A stretch of DNA of 64,000 bases from Pacificimonas aurantium (lineage in GTDB: Bacteria > Pseudomonadota > Alphaproteobacteria > Sphingomonadales > Sphingomonadaceae): positions 1-64,000 of the forward strand of contig NZ_JAGSGB010000001.1 of assembly GCF_020092905.1 (NCBI RefSeq), in the 5' to 3' direction. Under the pieces are notes generated by a model. It saw only the letters and a program-made list of their open reading frames with translations. It made no database searches and was not told the origin of the DNA. The position numbers were made by a program, and so were the translations under genes. Numbering within the stretch: the stretch's first letter is position 1; each line of letters starts with the position of its first letter. Below are positions 6,184-14,999 of this stretch, one piece after another.

Positions 6184-7524
6184 CTAGACGCTCCTGATCT
6201 GGGGTCTGCCCTTGGCGGGCCCCAGCATCAGTTCGGTCAGCGCCCAAACGAGGGCATCGGCCCGGTCGGGGCTTCTCCCCGGCCCCTCGTAACCGCCCCC
6301 CAGGATCAGCCCGCATAGCTGGTCTTCCAGCTCGGGAAGAGGGCCCACATGACGCACCCGGTCCCGCTCATAAAGGGCGGCCACCGGCTCGGCCCGCGCT
6401 ACTTTTCCCCTGGTCGCGCGCACCCGCAGGACCGGCAGCCCGGCCTCGGCGGCGCGCAGCGTCGCTTCCACCATGTCCCCGCCCTGATTGATTTCCGCCA
6501 CCACCCGGTCCGCGTCATAGGCGTCATAGGCTGCGGCGACCTGGGCCGCCCACACATGCGGCGGACCGGCCACAGACCGGTCTGCCAGGACATAGGCGCA
6601 TTCGGCATCGTCGATGCCGGCAACGACGATACCGCATTCAGCCGCGCCGGCGCCGGTTCCCCCCGCTGGCGGATCGACGGCTACGACGACCCTTTTCAGG
6701 TCCTCAGGCGCAGCGCTTATCCGCAGGCTCTCGAGTTTCGGGCGGCTCCACAGCGCCCCCTCCAGATCCTCGATCAACTCCCCGTCCAGTTCCTGGCGCC
6801 CCAGACGGGTCCCGCCGTAGCGCCGGGCCATTGCATGCCGGAACGAGGAGGGCAGCGCCGTATTTTCGCCGGTGGCGCCGCGGGATACGGTCACATCCGG
6901 ATCGGAAAGCAACTCCTTGATGGCCCGGATCGGGCGCGGCGTCGTGGTCAGCAGTAGGCGGGGGTGCCTTCCCAGCCGCAGCCCCATGCGCAGATTGGCA
7001 AGCGTGTCGTCCGGGTGTAGCCACTTGGCAAGCTCGTCACCCCAGGCGGCGTGATGTTCCGGGCCGCGCAGTCCGTCGGGGCTTTCGCCGGAATACAGGA
7101 TCGCACACGCGCCGGTGGCCGGCCACTTCAACAGGCGCCGTGCCGGATAATAGCGCGGGCGTAGCGACTCCTCTCCGATATTCAGCAGACCCGAGGTCCC
7201 TTCCACGAGAACACGCCTCGCTTCATCCAGTGTCGCGCCGATCAATGCAATGCGCGCACCGGGAACGGTTTCTGCGATTGTACGAACCCATTCGGCACCT
7301 GCGCGCGTCTTGCCATAACCACGACCAGCCAGCATCAGCCAGGTAGAACCTCGTTTGCCGGATACGAGTTCAGGCCAGGTCTGGCCCGCCCGCGCACGGA
7401 ATTCCCAGTCCGTTGCCAGCATGTCGATGTCGTCGTCGTCCAGACGCTCCAGCAGCGTACGCCGGTAGGGTTCCGGCAGTTGGGCGATGCGGGCCAGCAG
7501 GCTGGCATCACCCCGTGCCGTCAT
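6184..7524 (-). CDS. Terminase large subunit (GTA gp2)
   Basis: From ATG 7524 the protein has 446 residues, the usual size of GTA gp2. The ATPase has Walker A AGRGYGKTRAGAEW near residue 70, a Walker B-like region and the coupling TTTPRP motif. The C-terminal nuclease has VVAVDPPAGG, VVAEINQGGDMVEATL and the closing DRADALVWALTELML. It packages DNA into heads with the small subunit. It overlaps the small-subunit stop by 17 bp. It appears intact, but the next gene on its strand is now 1.5 kb away behind two opposing genes, so the operon is interrupted. The longer frame upstream of 7524 overlaps the small subunit and is not used. Confidence 0.88.
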   Translation of the reverse strand: MTARGDASLLARIAQLPEPYRRTLLERLDDDDIDMLATDWEFRARAGQTWPELVSGKRGSTWLMLAGRGYGKTRAGAEWVRTIAETVPGARIALIGATLDEARRVLVEGTSGLLNIGEESLRPRYYPARRLLKWPATGACAILYSGESPDGLRGPEHHAAWGDELAKWLHPDDTLANLRMGLRLGRHPRLLLTTTPRPIRAIKELLSDPDVTVSRGATGENTALPSSFRHAMARRYGGTRLGRQELDGELIEDLEGALWSRPKLESLRISAAPEDLKRVVVAVDPPAGGTGAGAAECGIVVAGIDDAECAYVLADRSVAGPPHVWAAQVAAAYDAYDADRVVAEINQGGDMVEATLRAAEAGLPVLRVRATRGKVARAEPVAALYERDRVRHVGPLPELEDQLCGLILGGGYEGPGRSPDRADALVWALTELMLGPAKGRPQIRSV

Positions 7525-8113
7525 CCGCCGCGCCTCTTGTCGGCGAGACCGTAGCCTCCTGCGCCGCCGCGCAATGGTCCTCGCCGGCCGCTTCCACGGC
7601 TTCGATTTCCGCCGCCAGCCGAATGCGCAGCGCTGCGGCCTTGTCCCGGCGATGGCGAAGATATTCAAGCGAGGTCTTGTCCGCGGGCGGTGCGCCATCG
7701 CGTTCCGATGCGCCGCCGTGACGCCCGATCAGGTACAGCGCCACGCGGTCGGGATAGCTGGTTCGCTCGCCTACCTGCTTGCCGCCATAGTAGACCGGCT
7801 CGCTATCGCCTTCGATCGACCGCCGCAGCAACTCCATTTCCAGCGTCCGCACCCCCTCTTTCAGTGCGGCGTCCCATTGATCGCTGAACGCGGCATCGCG
7901 GCGTCGCAGGCGGTAGGCGCTGGAGGGATTGATATCGACCTCATGGGATGCCAGCCGGACATTCGCGGTTTCCGAAAGTTTCTGCAGGAACGCCTCCTGC
8001 TTCGCCTTGCCGAACCCATCCTTTCGCCGCGCTCGCTTCTGGGTCAGCTTCCCCGCACCGGTACCACCGTCCAGCGTCACGATCTCGCGCCCGGCATAGT
8101 CACCCTGCCCCAT
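7508..8113 (-). CDS. Terminase small-subunit-like protein (GTA)
   Basis: A 201-residue protein starting at ATG 8113 with GGGGGG upstream; a TTG at 8125 is a weaker alternative. It contains a helix-turn-helix-like stretch (FLQKLSETANVRLASHEV, INPSSAYRLRRRDAAF) and a basic helical end (EYLRHRRDKAAALRIRL). Genes of this type precede the large terminase in alphaproteobacterial GTA clusters and correspond functionally to the DNA-binding small subunit. It is transcribed from a sigma-70-like promoter at 8198-8226 through a leader with a strong hairpin. Confidence 0.7.
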   Translation of the reverse strand: MGQGDYAGREIVTLDGGTGAGKLTQKRARRKDGFGKAKQEAFLQKLSETANVRLASHEVDINPSSAYRLRRRDAAFSDQWDAALKEGVRTLEMELLRRSIEGDSEPVYYGGKQVGERTSYPDRVALYLIGRHGGASERDGAPPADKTSLEYLRHRRDKAAALRIRLAAEIEAVEAAGEDHCAAAQEATVSPTRGAADDGTG

Positions 8114-8130
8114 CGCGCCCCCCAAACGAA

Positions 8131-8156
8131 AACGGGCGCCCCGAAGGACGCCCGTT
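8131..8156 (-). terminator. Rho-independent terminator or attenuator before the terminase genes
   Basis: Perfect 8-bp stem AACGGGCG/CGCCCGTT with a 10-base loop; read on the minus strand it is followed by TTTTCGTTT. It lies after the DUF6456 stop and only 18 bp before the terminase small-subunit ATG. Because a promoter sits upstream of it (8198-8226), it could act as an attenuator in the terminase leader as well as the end of the DUF6456 transcript. Confidence 0.6.
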
Positions 8157-8197
8157 GTTTCCCGCTCTCGCCAGCCGGTATTTCCGACTGTGCATAT

Positions 8198-8226
8198 CTT
8201 GTAGCAAATAGCGGTTCGCTCGTCAA
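8198..8226 (-). promoter_or_regulatory. Sigma-70-like promoter for the terminase genes
   Basis: On the minus strand TTGACG (8226-8221), a 17-bp spacer and TACAAG (8203-8198). Predicted start near 8191, giving a leader of about 78 bases that contains the 8131-8156 hairpin. Confidence 0.5.
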
Positions 8227-8248
8227 CCGTTTTTTACCATTCTGGTTT

Positions 8249-8935
8249 TCACAGGCGATAGAAATCCGCCACGCGGTCCAGCGCCAGTCCCAGCACGACC
8301 CGGCCAGACCGTGCGGGCCATCCCAAGGCCTTCTCAGCCGTCTCCATCCCCTCGCCATGGCAGACGGTCCGCCGCAACATGTCGGACAGGCCCGGGCCCG
8401 CAGCGTTCAGCGCTCCGTCCGATCTCCGTTTCGCCGCGCTCACTCTCTCGCCGGGCAGCAGCCCATCGGGCGCGGCTCGCTTACCGCGCTCCGGCGGCGC
8501 GGCGTCCCAGCTCATGCTGATGCGTGGCCCGTCTCCGGCTTTCAGAAAGTCGCCCCTCAACTTCTCGCCCGCCTCGAACTGGCGACCGGTGATCTTGCCG
8601 CGCGCGTGCAGCCAGCCAAGCGGGTTTTCGGCCCGGTTCACCAGCTTCGCACCCTGCACCGCCGCCGCTCTGGTACGCGCCTGGTCGGCCGTGCGCCCGG
8701 GCAGGCGGTTCGGCAGCTCGGGCGAGGCCCGCCTCTGCACGAAGGCCATGCCTGGGCCGCTGATCCGATAGGCCTCGCCAGCGGCCTCGATCAGGTCCGC
8801 GCGGTGCAGGTCGGCCCGCACCTTGTCGGCATATCTGCGCGCGCCGATCCTCCAGCCTCGGCCGTCGCACACCATGCGCCGCCCGCGCGCCAGGTCTTCC
8901 AGCGCCCGCGTTCCTGCTGCACCGATTTTCGTCAT
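8249..8935 (-). CDS. DUF6456 domain protein, GTA-associated
   Basis: From ATG 8935 (ribosome site GGGAGAG) the protein has 228 residues. It carries ENPLGWLHARGKITGRQFEA and AGEKLRGDFLKAGDGPRISM, typical of DUF6456, and ends in LGWPARSGRVVLGLALDRVADFY. The family is a conserved neighbour of GTA and packaging genes in sphingomonads and has no proven function; a DNA-binding role is possible. It is divergent from the XRE regulator with 108 bp between them, so the two may share control. The longer frame up to 9535 is antisense to the regulator. Confidence 0.7.
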   Translation of the reverse strand: MTKIGAAGTRALEDLARGRRMVCDGRGWRIGARRYADKVRADLHRADLIEAAGEAYRISGPGMAFVQRRASPELPNRLPGRTADQARTRAAAVQGAKLVNRAENPLGWLHARGKITGRQFEAGEKLRGDFLKAGDGPRISMSWDAAPPERGKRAAPDGLLPGERVSAAKRRSDGALNAAGPGLSDMLRRTVCHGEGMETAEKALGWPARSGRVVLGLALDRVADFYRL

Positions 8936-9018
8936 CCAGCTCTCCCGTCCGCCATTCGCACACCGAGTCGATCGATACGAAAAACCTTGCCAGACGCGGT
9001 TCGGTGTAGGAAAGTTTT

Positions 9019-9033
9019 TAACCACAAAGGTTA
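9019..9033. promoter_or_regulatory. Candidate operator overlapping the XRE ribosome site
   Basis: Perfect inverted repeat TAACC-ACAAA-GGTTA immediately before the GGAG of the XRE gene. Its position, in the only intergenic space between the regulator and the DUF6456 gene, fits autoregulation by the XRE protein. Confidence 0.4.
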
Positions 9034-9043
9034 GGAGCTTGGA

Positions 9044-9607
9044 ATGATCACGCGTATTCGCGAAATCCGGAAGGGCAAGGGCCTGACCCTCGCGGACGTC
9101 GCCGAGCGCTGCGAACCACCGACGACGCCGCAGACGATCGGTAGGCTTGAAACCGGCACGCGCACGGTCAGCGTCGATTGGTTGAACCGCATCGCCGCGG
9201 CACTTGATGTTCTGCCGGGGGATCTCGTTCAGCTCGAGGACCGGACCGAACTCGATGTCGCCGCGCGGCTGACGGCCGCGGGCGCCGAACCGCTGGCGAA
9301 GCCGCGCACCTTCGCCGCGCCTCATCCGCACGGCACCATGATGGGCCTCCTCGTCGACTATCCTCACGGCGAATATCGCCCGCGCGACGAGCTGTGGCTC
9401 GAGCGGCTGCCGCCGGAAAAATTTATGAGCGCCGCCAATCGCGACATCCTCGCGCCGCGCCCGGCCGGCCGCTTCGCCTTCGGTCGTCTCGTCGACATGT
9501 TCGGCCAGCGGCTGTCGATCCTGCCGCCACAGCACGGCGCACGCCAGGTCGTCCTGACCGACGTGCCCTGGATCGCCGTCGTGCGCACGCTGATCCGCGC
9601 GCTCTGA
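9044..9607 (+). CDS. XRE-family transcriptional regulator with S24-like C-terminal region
   Basis: A 187-residue protein. The N-terminal 60 residues are a Cro/C1 helix-turn-helix (ITRIREIRKGKGLTLADVAE, TIGRLETGTRTVSVDWLNRI, AALDVLPGDLV). The rest has strands reminiscent of an S24/LexA fold (YRPRDELWLERLPPE, GRFAFGRLVDM) but no obvious Ser/Lys catalytic pair, so self-cleavage is doubtful. It reads away from the GTA cluster. Ribosome site TAGGAG lies 6 bp before ATG. It is a plausible repressor of DUF6456 and the packaging genes, an inference from position. Confidence 0.75.
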   Translation: MITRIREIRKGKGLTLADVAERCEPPTTPQTIGRLETGTRTVSVDWLNRIAAALDVLPGDLVQLEDRTELDVAARLTAAGAEPLAKPRTFAAPHPHGTMMGLLVDYPHGEYRPRDELWLERLPPEKFMSAANRDILAPRPAGRFAFGRLVDMFGQRLSILPPQHGARQVVLTDVPWIAVVRTLIRAL

Positions 9608-9635
9608 ACTGTCTCCGGGCTCTGAGGCCCGCGCT

Positions 9636-11006
9636 TTAGAAGCTTTCTTCCTCGTAGACCTTGGTCACGTCGCCGTTCCAACGTCCGTGATAGGCGTCCA
9701 GCATGCGCTCGGCCGGCGTCTTGCCGCTTTCGACGATTTCGAACAGCGGCGCCAGGAAGCCCGCCTCATTGTCGCCCGCCGTGTTCAGCCGCGCGCGCGC
9801 CGACAGGCCGGCTTCGGCGATCCTCAGCACCTCCTTCGCCAACCCATGCAGGGTGCCGCCCGGCACGCCCGCCTTCAGCGCCAGCTTCGGCACCTCGGCG
9901 CGCAGGCTCGCCATGTCATCGAGCGACCAGTCCTTCACCAGGTCCCACGCCGCCGCGAGGGCGGTATCGTCGTACAGCAGGCCCACCCACAGCGCGGGCA
10001 GCGCGCAGATGCGGCTCCACGGGCCGCCATCCGCGCCGCGCATCTCCAGGAAGCTCTTCAGCCGTACCTCGGGAAAGGAGGTCGACAGGTGATCGGTCCA
10101 GTCCTCGACCGTCGGCCGCTCTCCCGGCAGCGCCTCGAGCTCGCCGCCCAGGAAGCGGCGGAACGATTGGCCGGCAAGGTCGAGATACTCGCCGCCGCGC
10201 ACCGCGAAATACATCGGCACGTCCAGCATGTAGTCGGCCCAGCGCTCGAAGCCGAAACCGTCCTCGAAGACGAAGGGCAGCATGCCCGTCCGGTCCGGGT
10301 CGGTGTCGGTCCAGATATGGCTGCGATAGGACAGGTAACCGTTCGGCTTGCCCTCGGTGAAGGGCGAACTCGCGAACAGCGCCGTCGCCAGCGGCTGCAG
10401 CGCCAGCGACACGCGGAACTTCTTCACCATGTCGGCTTCGGAGGCATAGTCCAGATTGGTCTGGATCGTCGCCGTCCGCAGCATCATGTCCAGGCCGAGC
10501 GAGCCGACCTTCGGCATGTAATTCCGCATGATGCCGTAGCGTGCCTTGGGCATGATCGGCAGCTCTTCGCGGGTCTTGTCGGGCCACATGCCGACGCCGA
10601 GGAAGCCCAGGCCCAGCTCGTCACCGACCTCGCGCACCTGTGCCAGGTGCCGCTGCGCCTCGCTGCAGGTCTGGTGCAGCGTTTCGAGCGGTGCACCGGA
10701 CAGCTCGAACTGCCCCGCCGGCTCCAGGCTGACATTACCGTCATCGCCCTTCAGCGCGATCGTTTTTCCCCGTTCCGGGATCGCCGTCCAGCCGAACCGC
10801 GTCAGTCCCTCCAGCAGCGCGCCGATCCCGCGCTCGCCCTCATAGGGCGGGGCGGCATGGTCGTCGCAGCGATAGACGAATTTCTCATGCTCGGTTCCGA
10901 TGCGCCAGGCGGTCTTCGGCTTGCAGCCTTTTTCGAAAACGGCCAGCAGATCGGCGCGGCTCTCGATGGGCGGAGCGGCCGCCTCGCTATCCTCGCGTGT
11001 CGACAT
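9636..11006 (-). CDS. gshA: Glutamate--cysteine ligase
   Basis: A 456-residue enzyme of the plant/alphaproteobacterial GCS2-like class, catalysing ATP-dependent formation of gamma-glutamylcysteine, the first step of glutathione synthesis. Family motifs: WRIGTEHEKFVYR, GNVSLEPAGQFELSGAP, KARYGIMRNYMPKVG, ATIQTNLDYASEADMVKK, PLATALFASSPFTEGKPNG and the C-terminal LKSFLEMRGADGGPW. Length is normal. It is downstream of rsmE on the same strand with 32 bp between, so the two are probably co-transcribed. Cytoplasmic. Confidence 0.93.
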   Translation of the reverse strand: MSTREDSEAAAPPIESRADLLAVFEKGCKPKTAWRIGTEHEKFVYRCDDHAAPPYEGERGIGALLEGLTRFGWTAIPERGKTIALKGDDGNVSLEPAGQFELSGAPLETLHQTCSEAQRHLAQVREVGDELGLGFLGVGMWPDKTREELPIMPKARYGIMRNYMPKVGSLGLDMMLRTATIQTNLDYASEADMVKKFRVSLALQPLATALFASSPFTEGKPNGYLSYRSHIWTDTDPDRTGMLPFVFEDGFGFERWADYMLDVPMYFAVRGGEYLDLAGQSFRRFLGGELEALPGERPTVEDWTDHLSTSFPEVRLKSFLEMRGADGGPWSRICALPALWVGLLYDDTALAAAWDLVKDWSLDDMASLRAEVPKLALKAGVPGGTLHGLAKEVLRIAEAGLSARARLNTAGDNEAGFLAPLFEIVESGKTPAERMLDAYHGRWNGDVTKVYEEESF

Positions 11007-11038
11007 GGCCGCCGCTTAGCCTTCCCGGCGCGGGGAAG

Positions 11039-11800
11039 TCATGCAGCTTTTTCTTGCGCGTCGCCGCACAGGGCTTGCCACAGGGACAGCGCGGCGACCG
11101 CCGCCGTGTCCGCGCGCAGGATGCGGGGCCCCAGCGAGACGCGCACCGCCCCGGCATGTCCCGCGATCCGTTCGCGCTCTTCGGGCGTGAAGCCGCCTTC
11201 GGGGCCGATCAGGATGGTTGCCGGGGCGGGCGGCAGGGCTCCGGCCACCGGCGCTCCCCCTTCCTCGTCGCAGAAGATCAGTGCGCGGCCGGCGGGAAAC
11301 TCGTCCAGGAACGCGCCCAGCTTCAGCTCCTCGCCCAGCGCGGGCAGCGCGGTCCGTTCGCACTGTTCGGCGGCTTCGATCATGTGCATGCGCAGCCGGT
11401 CGGCCTTGACCCCGCGCACGTCGGTCCTCTGCGTCACGACCGGCGTGAACCGCGCAGCGCCCAGTTCGCACGCCTTCTCCGCCATCCATTCGAAGCGCTG
11501 CCGCTTGATCGGTGCGGCCGCCAGTTCGATGTCCGCAGGCACCTCGCGCGGGCGCGTCGTTTCTTCGGGTACCAGCACCACCGCGCGCTTTCCCGCTTCC
11601 GCGATGGTCGCCTTCCATTCACCCGTGCAGTCGTCGAAAATCAGCACATCGTCTCCCTGCGACAGGCGCAGGACGGAGATCAGGTAACGCGCGGCGTCGG
11701 CTCCCAGCTCGACCGCGCGGCCCGCTGCAATCTCCCGGTCCACGAACAGCCGGGGCGTTCGTCCCGAACTTTTATGTGCGACGCTTTGGGATGGTTTCAT
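11039..11800 (-). CDS. rsmE: 16S rRNA (uracil-1498-N3)-methyltransferase
   Basis: A 253-residue SPOUT-class methyltransferase that modifies U1498 of 16S rRNA. An N-terminal PUA-like region (RLFVDREIAAGRAVEL, YLISVLRLSQGDDVLIFD) precedes the trefoil-knot SAM site with ILIGPEGGFTPEER and LGPRILRADTAAVAAL. Length matches the family. It is divergent from ubiA across only 29 bp, so the promoters must overlap. Confidence 0.92.
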   Translation of the reverse strand: MKPSQSVAHKSSGRTPRLFVDREIAAGRAVELGADAARYLISVLRLSQGDDVLIFDDCTGEWKATIAEAGKRAVVLVPEETTRPREVPADIELAAAPIKRQRFEWMAEKACELGAARFTPVVTQRTDVRGVKADRLRMHMIEAAEQCERTALPALGEELKLGAFLDEFPAGRALIFCDEEGGAPVAGALPPAPATILIGPEGGFTPEERERIAGHAGAVRVSLGPRILRADTAAVAALSLWQALCGDAQEKAA

Positions 11801-11829
11801 GCCACGCCTCCTACCCCTAAACGGTCCAA

Positions 11830-12792
11830 ATGACAGCCGCCGACCGAAGCGAAGAAATCAGCGACCCCGGCGTTCGGGCGGCGGACCGGACGCCCGACGC
11901 GGTGGCGCGGTCATGGGTCGACATGCTTCCCGCCGGCGCGCAGCCCTATGCACGTCTGGCCCGCGCCGACCGCCCGATCGGCACATGGCTCCTCTACTGG
12001 CCCTGTGCCTGGGGCCTGTTCCTTATTCCGGGAAACGGTGAGCGCGCCGCCTGGTTCGCGCTCGCCTTCCTCGTCGGGGCCTTTGTGATGCGCAGCGCGG
12101 GCTGCGCCTGGAACGACATTGTCGACCGGGAACTCGATGCGCGTGTCGCCCGCACGCGCGACCGACCGGTGGCGAGCGGGCGCATTTCCGTAGGCGCCGC
12201 CTTCACCTTCACGATATTTCTCTGCCTGATCGGCCTTGCCGTCCTCGTCTTCTTGCCCCTGCCGGCGCAGCTCGTGGCTCTGGCATCGGTCGTTTTGGTC
12301 GCCGCCTATCCGTTCATGAAGCGGATCACATGGTGGCCGCAGGCGTGGCTCGGCCTCACCTTCAACTGGGGTGCGCTGGTGGGCGCCGCCGCCATTGCAG
12401 AAGGGCTGCCGGTCCAGGCGGTCGTCCTTTATGCAGCCGGCTTCTTCTGGACGCTCGGCTACGACACCATCTACGCCGTGCAGGATCTTGAGGATGACGC
12501 CCTCGCCGGCATCCGGTCCTCGGCCCGGCGCCTCGGTACTCATGTGCGCACCGGCGTTGTGCTCTTCTATCTCGCCTCCGCCGCACTGGCGGCGCTCGCC
12601 GCCGGCTGGATACAGGCAGACAGGGCCTGGGCGGCCCTCCCCTTCGCGCTTCATCTCGGCTGGCAGGCCTGGCGGCTGCGCGCCATCGGCGATGCGGACG
12701 GCGATGCAGGCCGCACGGCCTTGTCGATCTTCCGCTCCAATGCTGCTGCCGGACTTCTCTTTGCCGCCGGACTTCTCGTCACTCTGCTTTGA
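11830..12792 (+). CDS. ubiA: 4-hydroxybenzoate polyprenyltransferase
   Basis: A 320-residue integral membrane prenyltransferase that attaches the polyprenyl chain to 4-hydroxybenzoate in ubiquinone synthesis. The two aspartate-rich Mg-diphosphate motifs are seen as AWNDIVDRELDARVARTRDR and YDTIYAVQDLEDD. About eight hydrophobic segments follow a soluble N-terminal extension of roughly 30 residues. RPIGTWLLYWPCAWG is typical of bacterial UbiA. It is followed 34 bp later by pmbA on the same strand. Confidence 0.93.
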   Translation: MTAADRSEEISDPGVRAADRTPDAVARSWVDMLPAGAQPYARLARADRPIGTWLLYWPCAWGLFLIPGNGERAAWFALAFLVGAFVMRSAGCAWNDIVDRELDARVARTRDRPVASGRISVGAAFTFTIFLCLIGLAVLVFLPLPAQLVALASVVLVAAYPFMKRITWWPQAWLGLTFNWGALVGAAAIAEGLPVQAVVLYAAGFFWTLGYDTIYAVQDLEDDALAGIRSSARRLGTHVRTGVVLFYLASAALAALAAGWIQADRAWAALPFALHLGWQAWRLRAIGDADGDAGRTALSIFRSNAAAGLLFAAGLLVTLL

Positions 12793-12826
12793 CCGAGCGC
12801 GCGGCACTGCCTAGAGGCCGCGAAGC

Positions 12827-14176
12827 ATGCTCGATCCGAAATCCGCACTCGATGCGCTCCAATCCGCTCTCGACTCCGCAAAGCGCGCCGGCGCCGACGC
12901 CGCCGACGCCGTGTTCGCGATGGACGAAACCACCAGCATCTCTGCCCTGAACGGAGAGGTCGAGGACATCACCCGATCGGAAGATGCCGAGCTCGGCCTC
13001 CGCGTCTTTACCGGTGTCCGCACGGCGACCGTCGTCATTCAGGACATGACAGCCGACGCCGTCACCGCCGCAGCGGAGCGGGCGGTCGCCATGGCGCGCG
13101 CCTCGACCGACGATCCCTATGCGCGCCTGGCCCGGCCGGACGAACTTGCAGCCCCCAGCGACATCGATCTCGACCTCGACGACGGGCACGACCCCGACCT
13201 CGCCGCTCTCGAACAGGCCGCGCTCGCCTGCGAGGCGGCAGCGCTTGCCGTGGACGGCGTGTCGAAGTCGGGCGGCAGCGGCAGCCAGTCGGGCCGCGCG
13301 CTTTACGCTCTCGCCACGTCGAACGGCTTTGCGGGTGTGCGCACGGGCTCGCGCCACGCCGTCTACGCCTCCGCCATCGCCATCGCCGGATCGGGGTCGG
13401 GCATGGAGCGCGACTATGCGCAAGCCTATGCCCGCCATTCAGAGGATCTCGAATCTGCCGAAACCATCGGGCGCCGCGCCGGCGACCGGACCGCTGCGCG
13501 CCTCGGCCCCGGCAAGCTGAAAAGCGGTACCATGCCGGTCCTGTTCGATCCGCGCGTGTCGAACACGCTTCTCGGTCATTTGCTCGGCGCGATGTCGGGC
13601 CCGGCGATCGCCCGTGGCACCAGCTTCCTGTCCGATCCAGAGGAATCGCTCTTTCCGCCGCAGATCTCCATCGTCGACGACCCGCACCGCCGCCGCGGGC
13701 TGCGTAGCCGCCTGTTCGACGGCGAAGGACTGCCCGTTGGCCCGCGAAAGCTCGTCGCCGAGGGGCGGCTCGCTGGCTGGCTGCTCAATCTCGCCAGTGC
13801 AGAGCAACTTGGCCTTGCGCCCAATGGCTATGCCAGCCGCGGCGCGTCGGGCTCGCCCGGCATTTCGGGGTCCAATATCCATCTGGAGCCAGGTGCACTC
13901 TCGCGCGACGACCTCATCCGGGAAACCGGCAACGGCGTCCTCGTCACCGAACTCATCGGCCAGGGCGTCAACGGCGTTACCGGCGACTACAGCCGCGGCG
14001 CCTCCGGCTTTCTCATCGAGAATGGGGAACTCACCTCGCCCGTGTCCGAAATTACCGTGGCAGGCAATCTGAAGCGGATGTTCGCGGCCCTGACCGCGGC
14101 GTCGGATCTCGAATTTCGCCATTCGACCAACGCGCCCACGCTGCGCATCGACGGGATGACCGTTGCCGGCGGCTGA
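12827..14176 (+). CDS. pmbA: TldD/PmbA-family metalloprotease subunit
   Basis: A 449-residue PmbA-type protein, usually partner of TldD in a zinc-dependent protease that processes small peptides such as antitoxins and microcins. Visible signatures are the N-terminal SALNGEVEDITRSEDAELGL and RVFTGVRTATV, the DDPYARLARP region, the late core segment GNGVLVTELIGQGVNGVTGD and YSRGASGFLIENGE. As expected for PmbA there is no HExxH zinc motif, which belongs to TldD; tldD is not nearby. Its end overlaps the next gene by 14 bp. Confidence 0.9.
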   Translation: MLDPKSALDALQSALDSAKRAGADAADAVFAMDETTSISALNGEVEDITRSEDAELGLRVFTGVRTATVVIQDMTADAVTAAAERAVAMARASTDDPYARLARPDELAAPSDIDLDLDDGHDPDLAALEQAALACEAAALAVDGVSKSGGSGSQSGRALYALATSNGFAGVRTGSRHAVYASAIAIAGSGSGMERDYAQAYARHSEDLESAETIGRRAGDRTAARLGPGKLKSGTMPVLFDPRVSNTLLGHLLGAMSGPAIARGTSFLSDPEESLFPPQISIVDDPHRRRGLRSRLFDGEGLPVGPRKLVAEGRLAGWLLNLASAEQLGLAPNGYASRGASGSPGISGSNIHLEPGALSRDDLIRETGNGVLVTELIGQGVNGVTGDYSRGASGFLIENGELTSPVSEITVAGNLKRMFAALTAASDLEFRHSTNAPTLRIDGMTVAGG

Positions 14177-14978
14177 CGATCTCGCCCTTCTCGAGGAAGC
14201 GGCCCGGCGCGCCGGCAAGCAGGCCCTCGCCGCCATTCGCGACGGCGTCGATGCGTGGGAAAAGGAACCGGGACATCCGGTCACGCAGATCGACCTCGCC
14301 ATCGACCGCTTCCTGACCGACTTTCTCAGGGGCGCGCGCCCTGCCTATGGCTGGCTTTCCGAAGAGACGGCGGACGAGGACAGCCGCCTTGGCTGCGACC
14401 GGATTTTCGTGGTCGACCCCATCGACGGCACGCGCGACCTGATCCGCGGGCGCGAGGGGTGGGCCATCGCCATAGCCGTGGTGGAGGCGGGAACCGTGAC
14501 TCAGGGCGTTATTTTTGCGCCCGATCTCGGGCGGCTCTACAGCGCGGCGCGCGGCGGCGGGGCGACGCTCAACGGGCGGGCGATCCGGACCAACGGCGCG
14601 GCGCGGCTGGGCAGCGCGCGGCTGTGCGTCGACCGTGACGTTCCGCGCTCGCGCCACTGGGCGGGTCCGTCGCTCGGGACGGTCTACCGCCCCAACTCCA
14701 TCGCGCTCAGGATCGCCCGCGTCGCGGCGGGCGAGGCGGACGCGACGTTCGACGGGCGCCCTAGCCGGGAATGGGATACGGCCGCCGCCAGCCTGATCCT
14801 GCAGGAGGCGGGCGGCCTCATCAGCGACGAGACCGGACGAACGCCGCGCTACAACAAGGCCGACCCGGTCGAGCGCAATCTTATCGCCTCGGCGAACCCG
14901 GCGCTGCATGCCGACCTTGTCGACACAGTCTCGCGCACGCTCGACAACTGGCGCGCCGCCAATCCCGGCAGCGCCTGA
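14163..14978 (+). CDS. Inositol monophosphatase / 3'(2'),5'-bisphosphate nucleotidase family
   Basis: About 271 residues with the Li-sensitive Mg-phosphatase motifs: KEPGHPVTQIDLAIDRFL, FVVDPIDGTRDLIRG (DPxDGT) and the C-terminal WDTAAASLILQEAGG. The family includes CysQ, which hydrolyses PAP during sulfate assimilation, and inositol-1-phosphatases; the two cannot be separated by eye. The only start near the family length is TTG 14163, inside the end of pmbA, which suggests translational coupling. No in-frame ATG is available nearby. Confidence 0.85.
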   Translation: MPAADDLALLEEAARRAGKQALAAIRDGVDAWEKEPGHPVTQIDLAIDRFLTDFLRGARPAYGWLSEETADEDSRLGCDRIFVVDPIDGTRDLIRGREGWAIAIAVVEAGTVTQGVIFAPDLGRLYSAARGGGATLNGRAIRTNGAARLGSARLCVDRDVPRSRHWAGPSLGTVYRPNSIALRIARVAAGEADATFDGRPSREWDTAAASLILQEAGGLISDETGRTPRYNKADPVERNLIASANPALHADLVDTVSRTLDNWRAANPGSA

Positions 14979-14999
14979 GGCCAGCCACTCGGACCCGCC

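Noticed and set aside
888-8935. An active, complete gene transfer agent or prophage
   Set aside because: Portal is frameshifted, capsid, gp6-gp11 and gp14 are absent, and no integrase or attachment repeats were seen.
9687-11687. 666-codon open frame antisense to gshA and part of rsmE
   Set aside because: It covers two convincing genes and has no recognisable domain.
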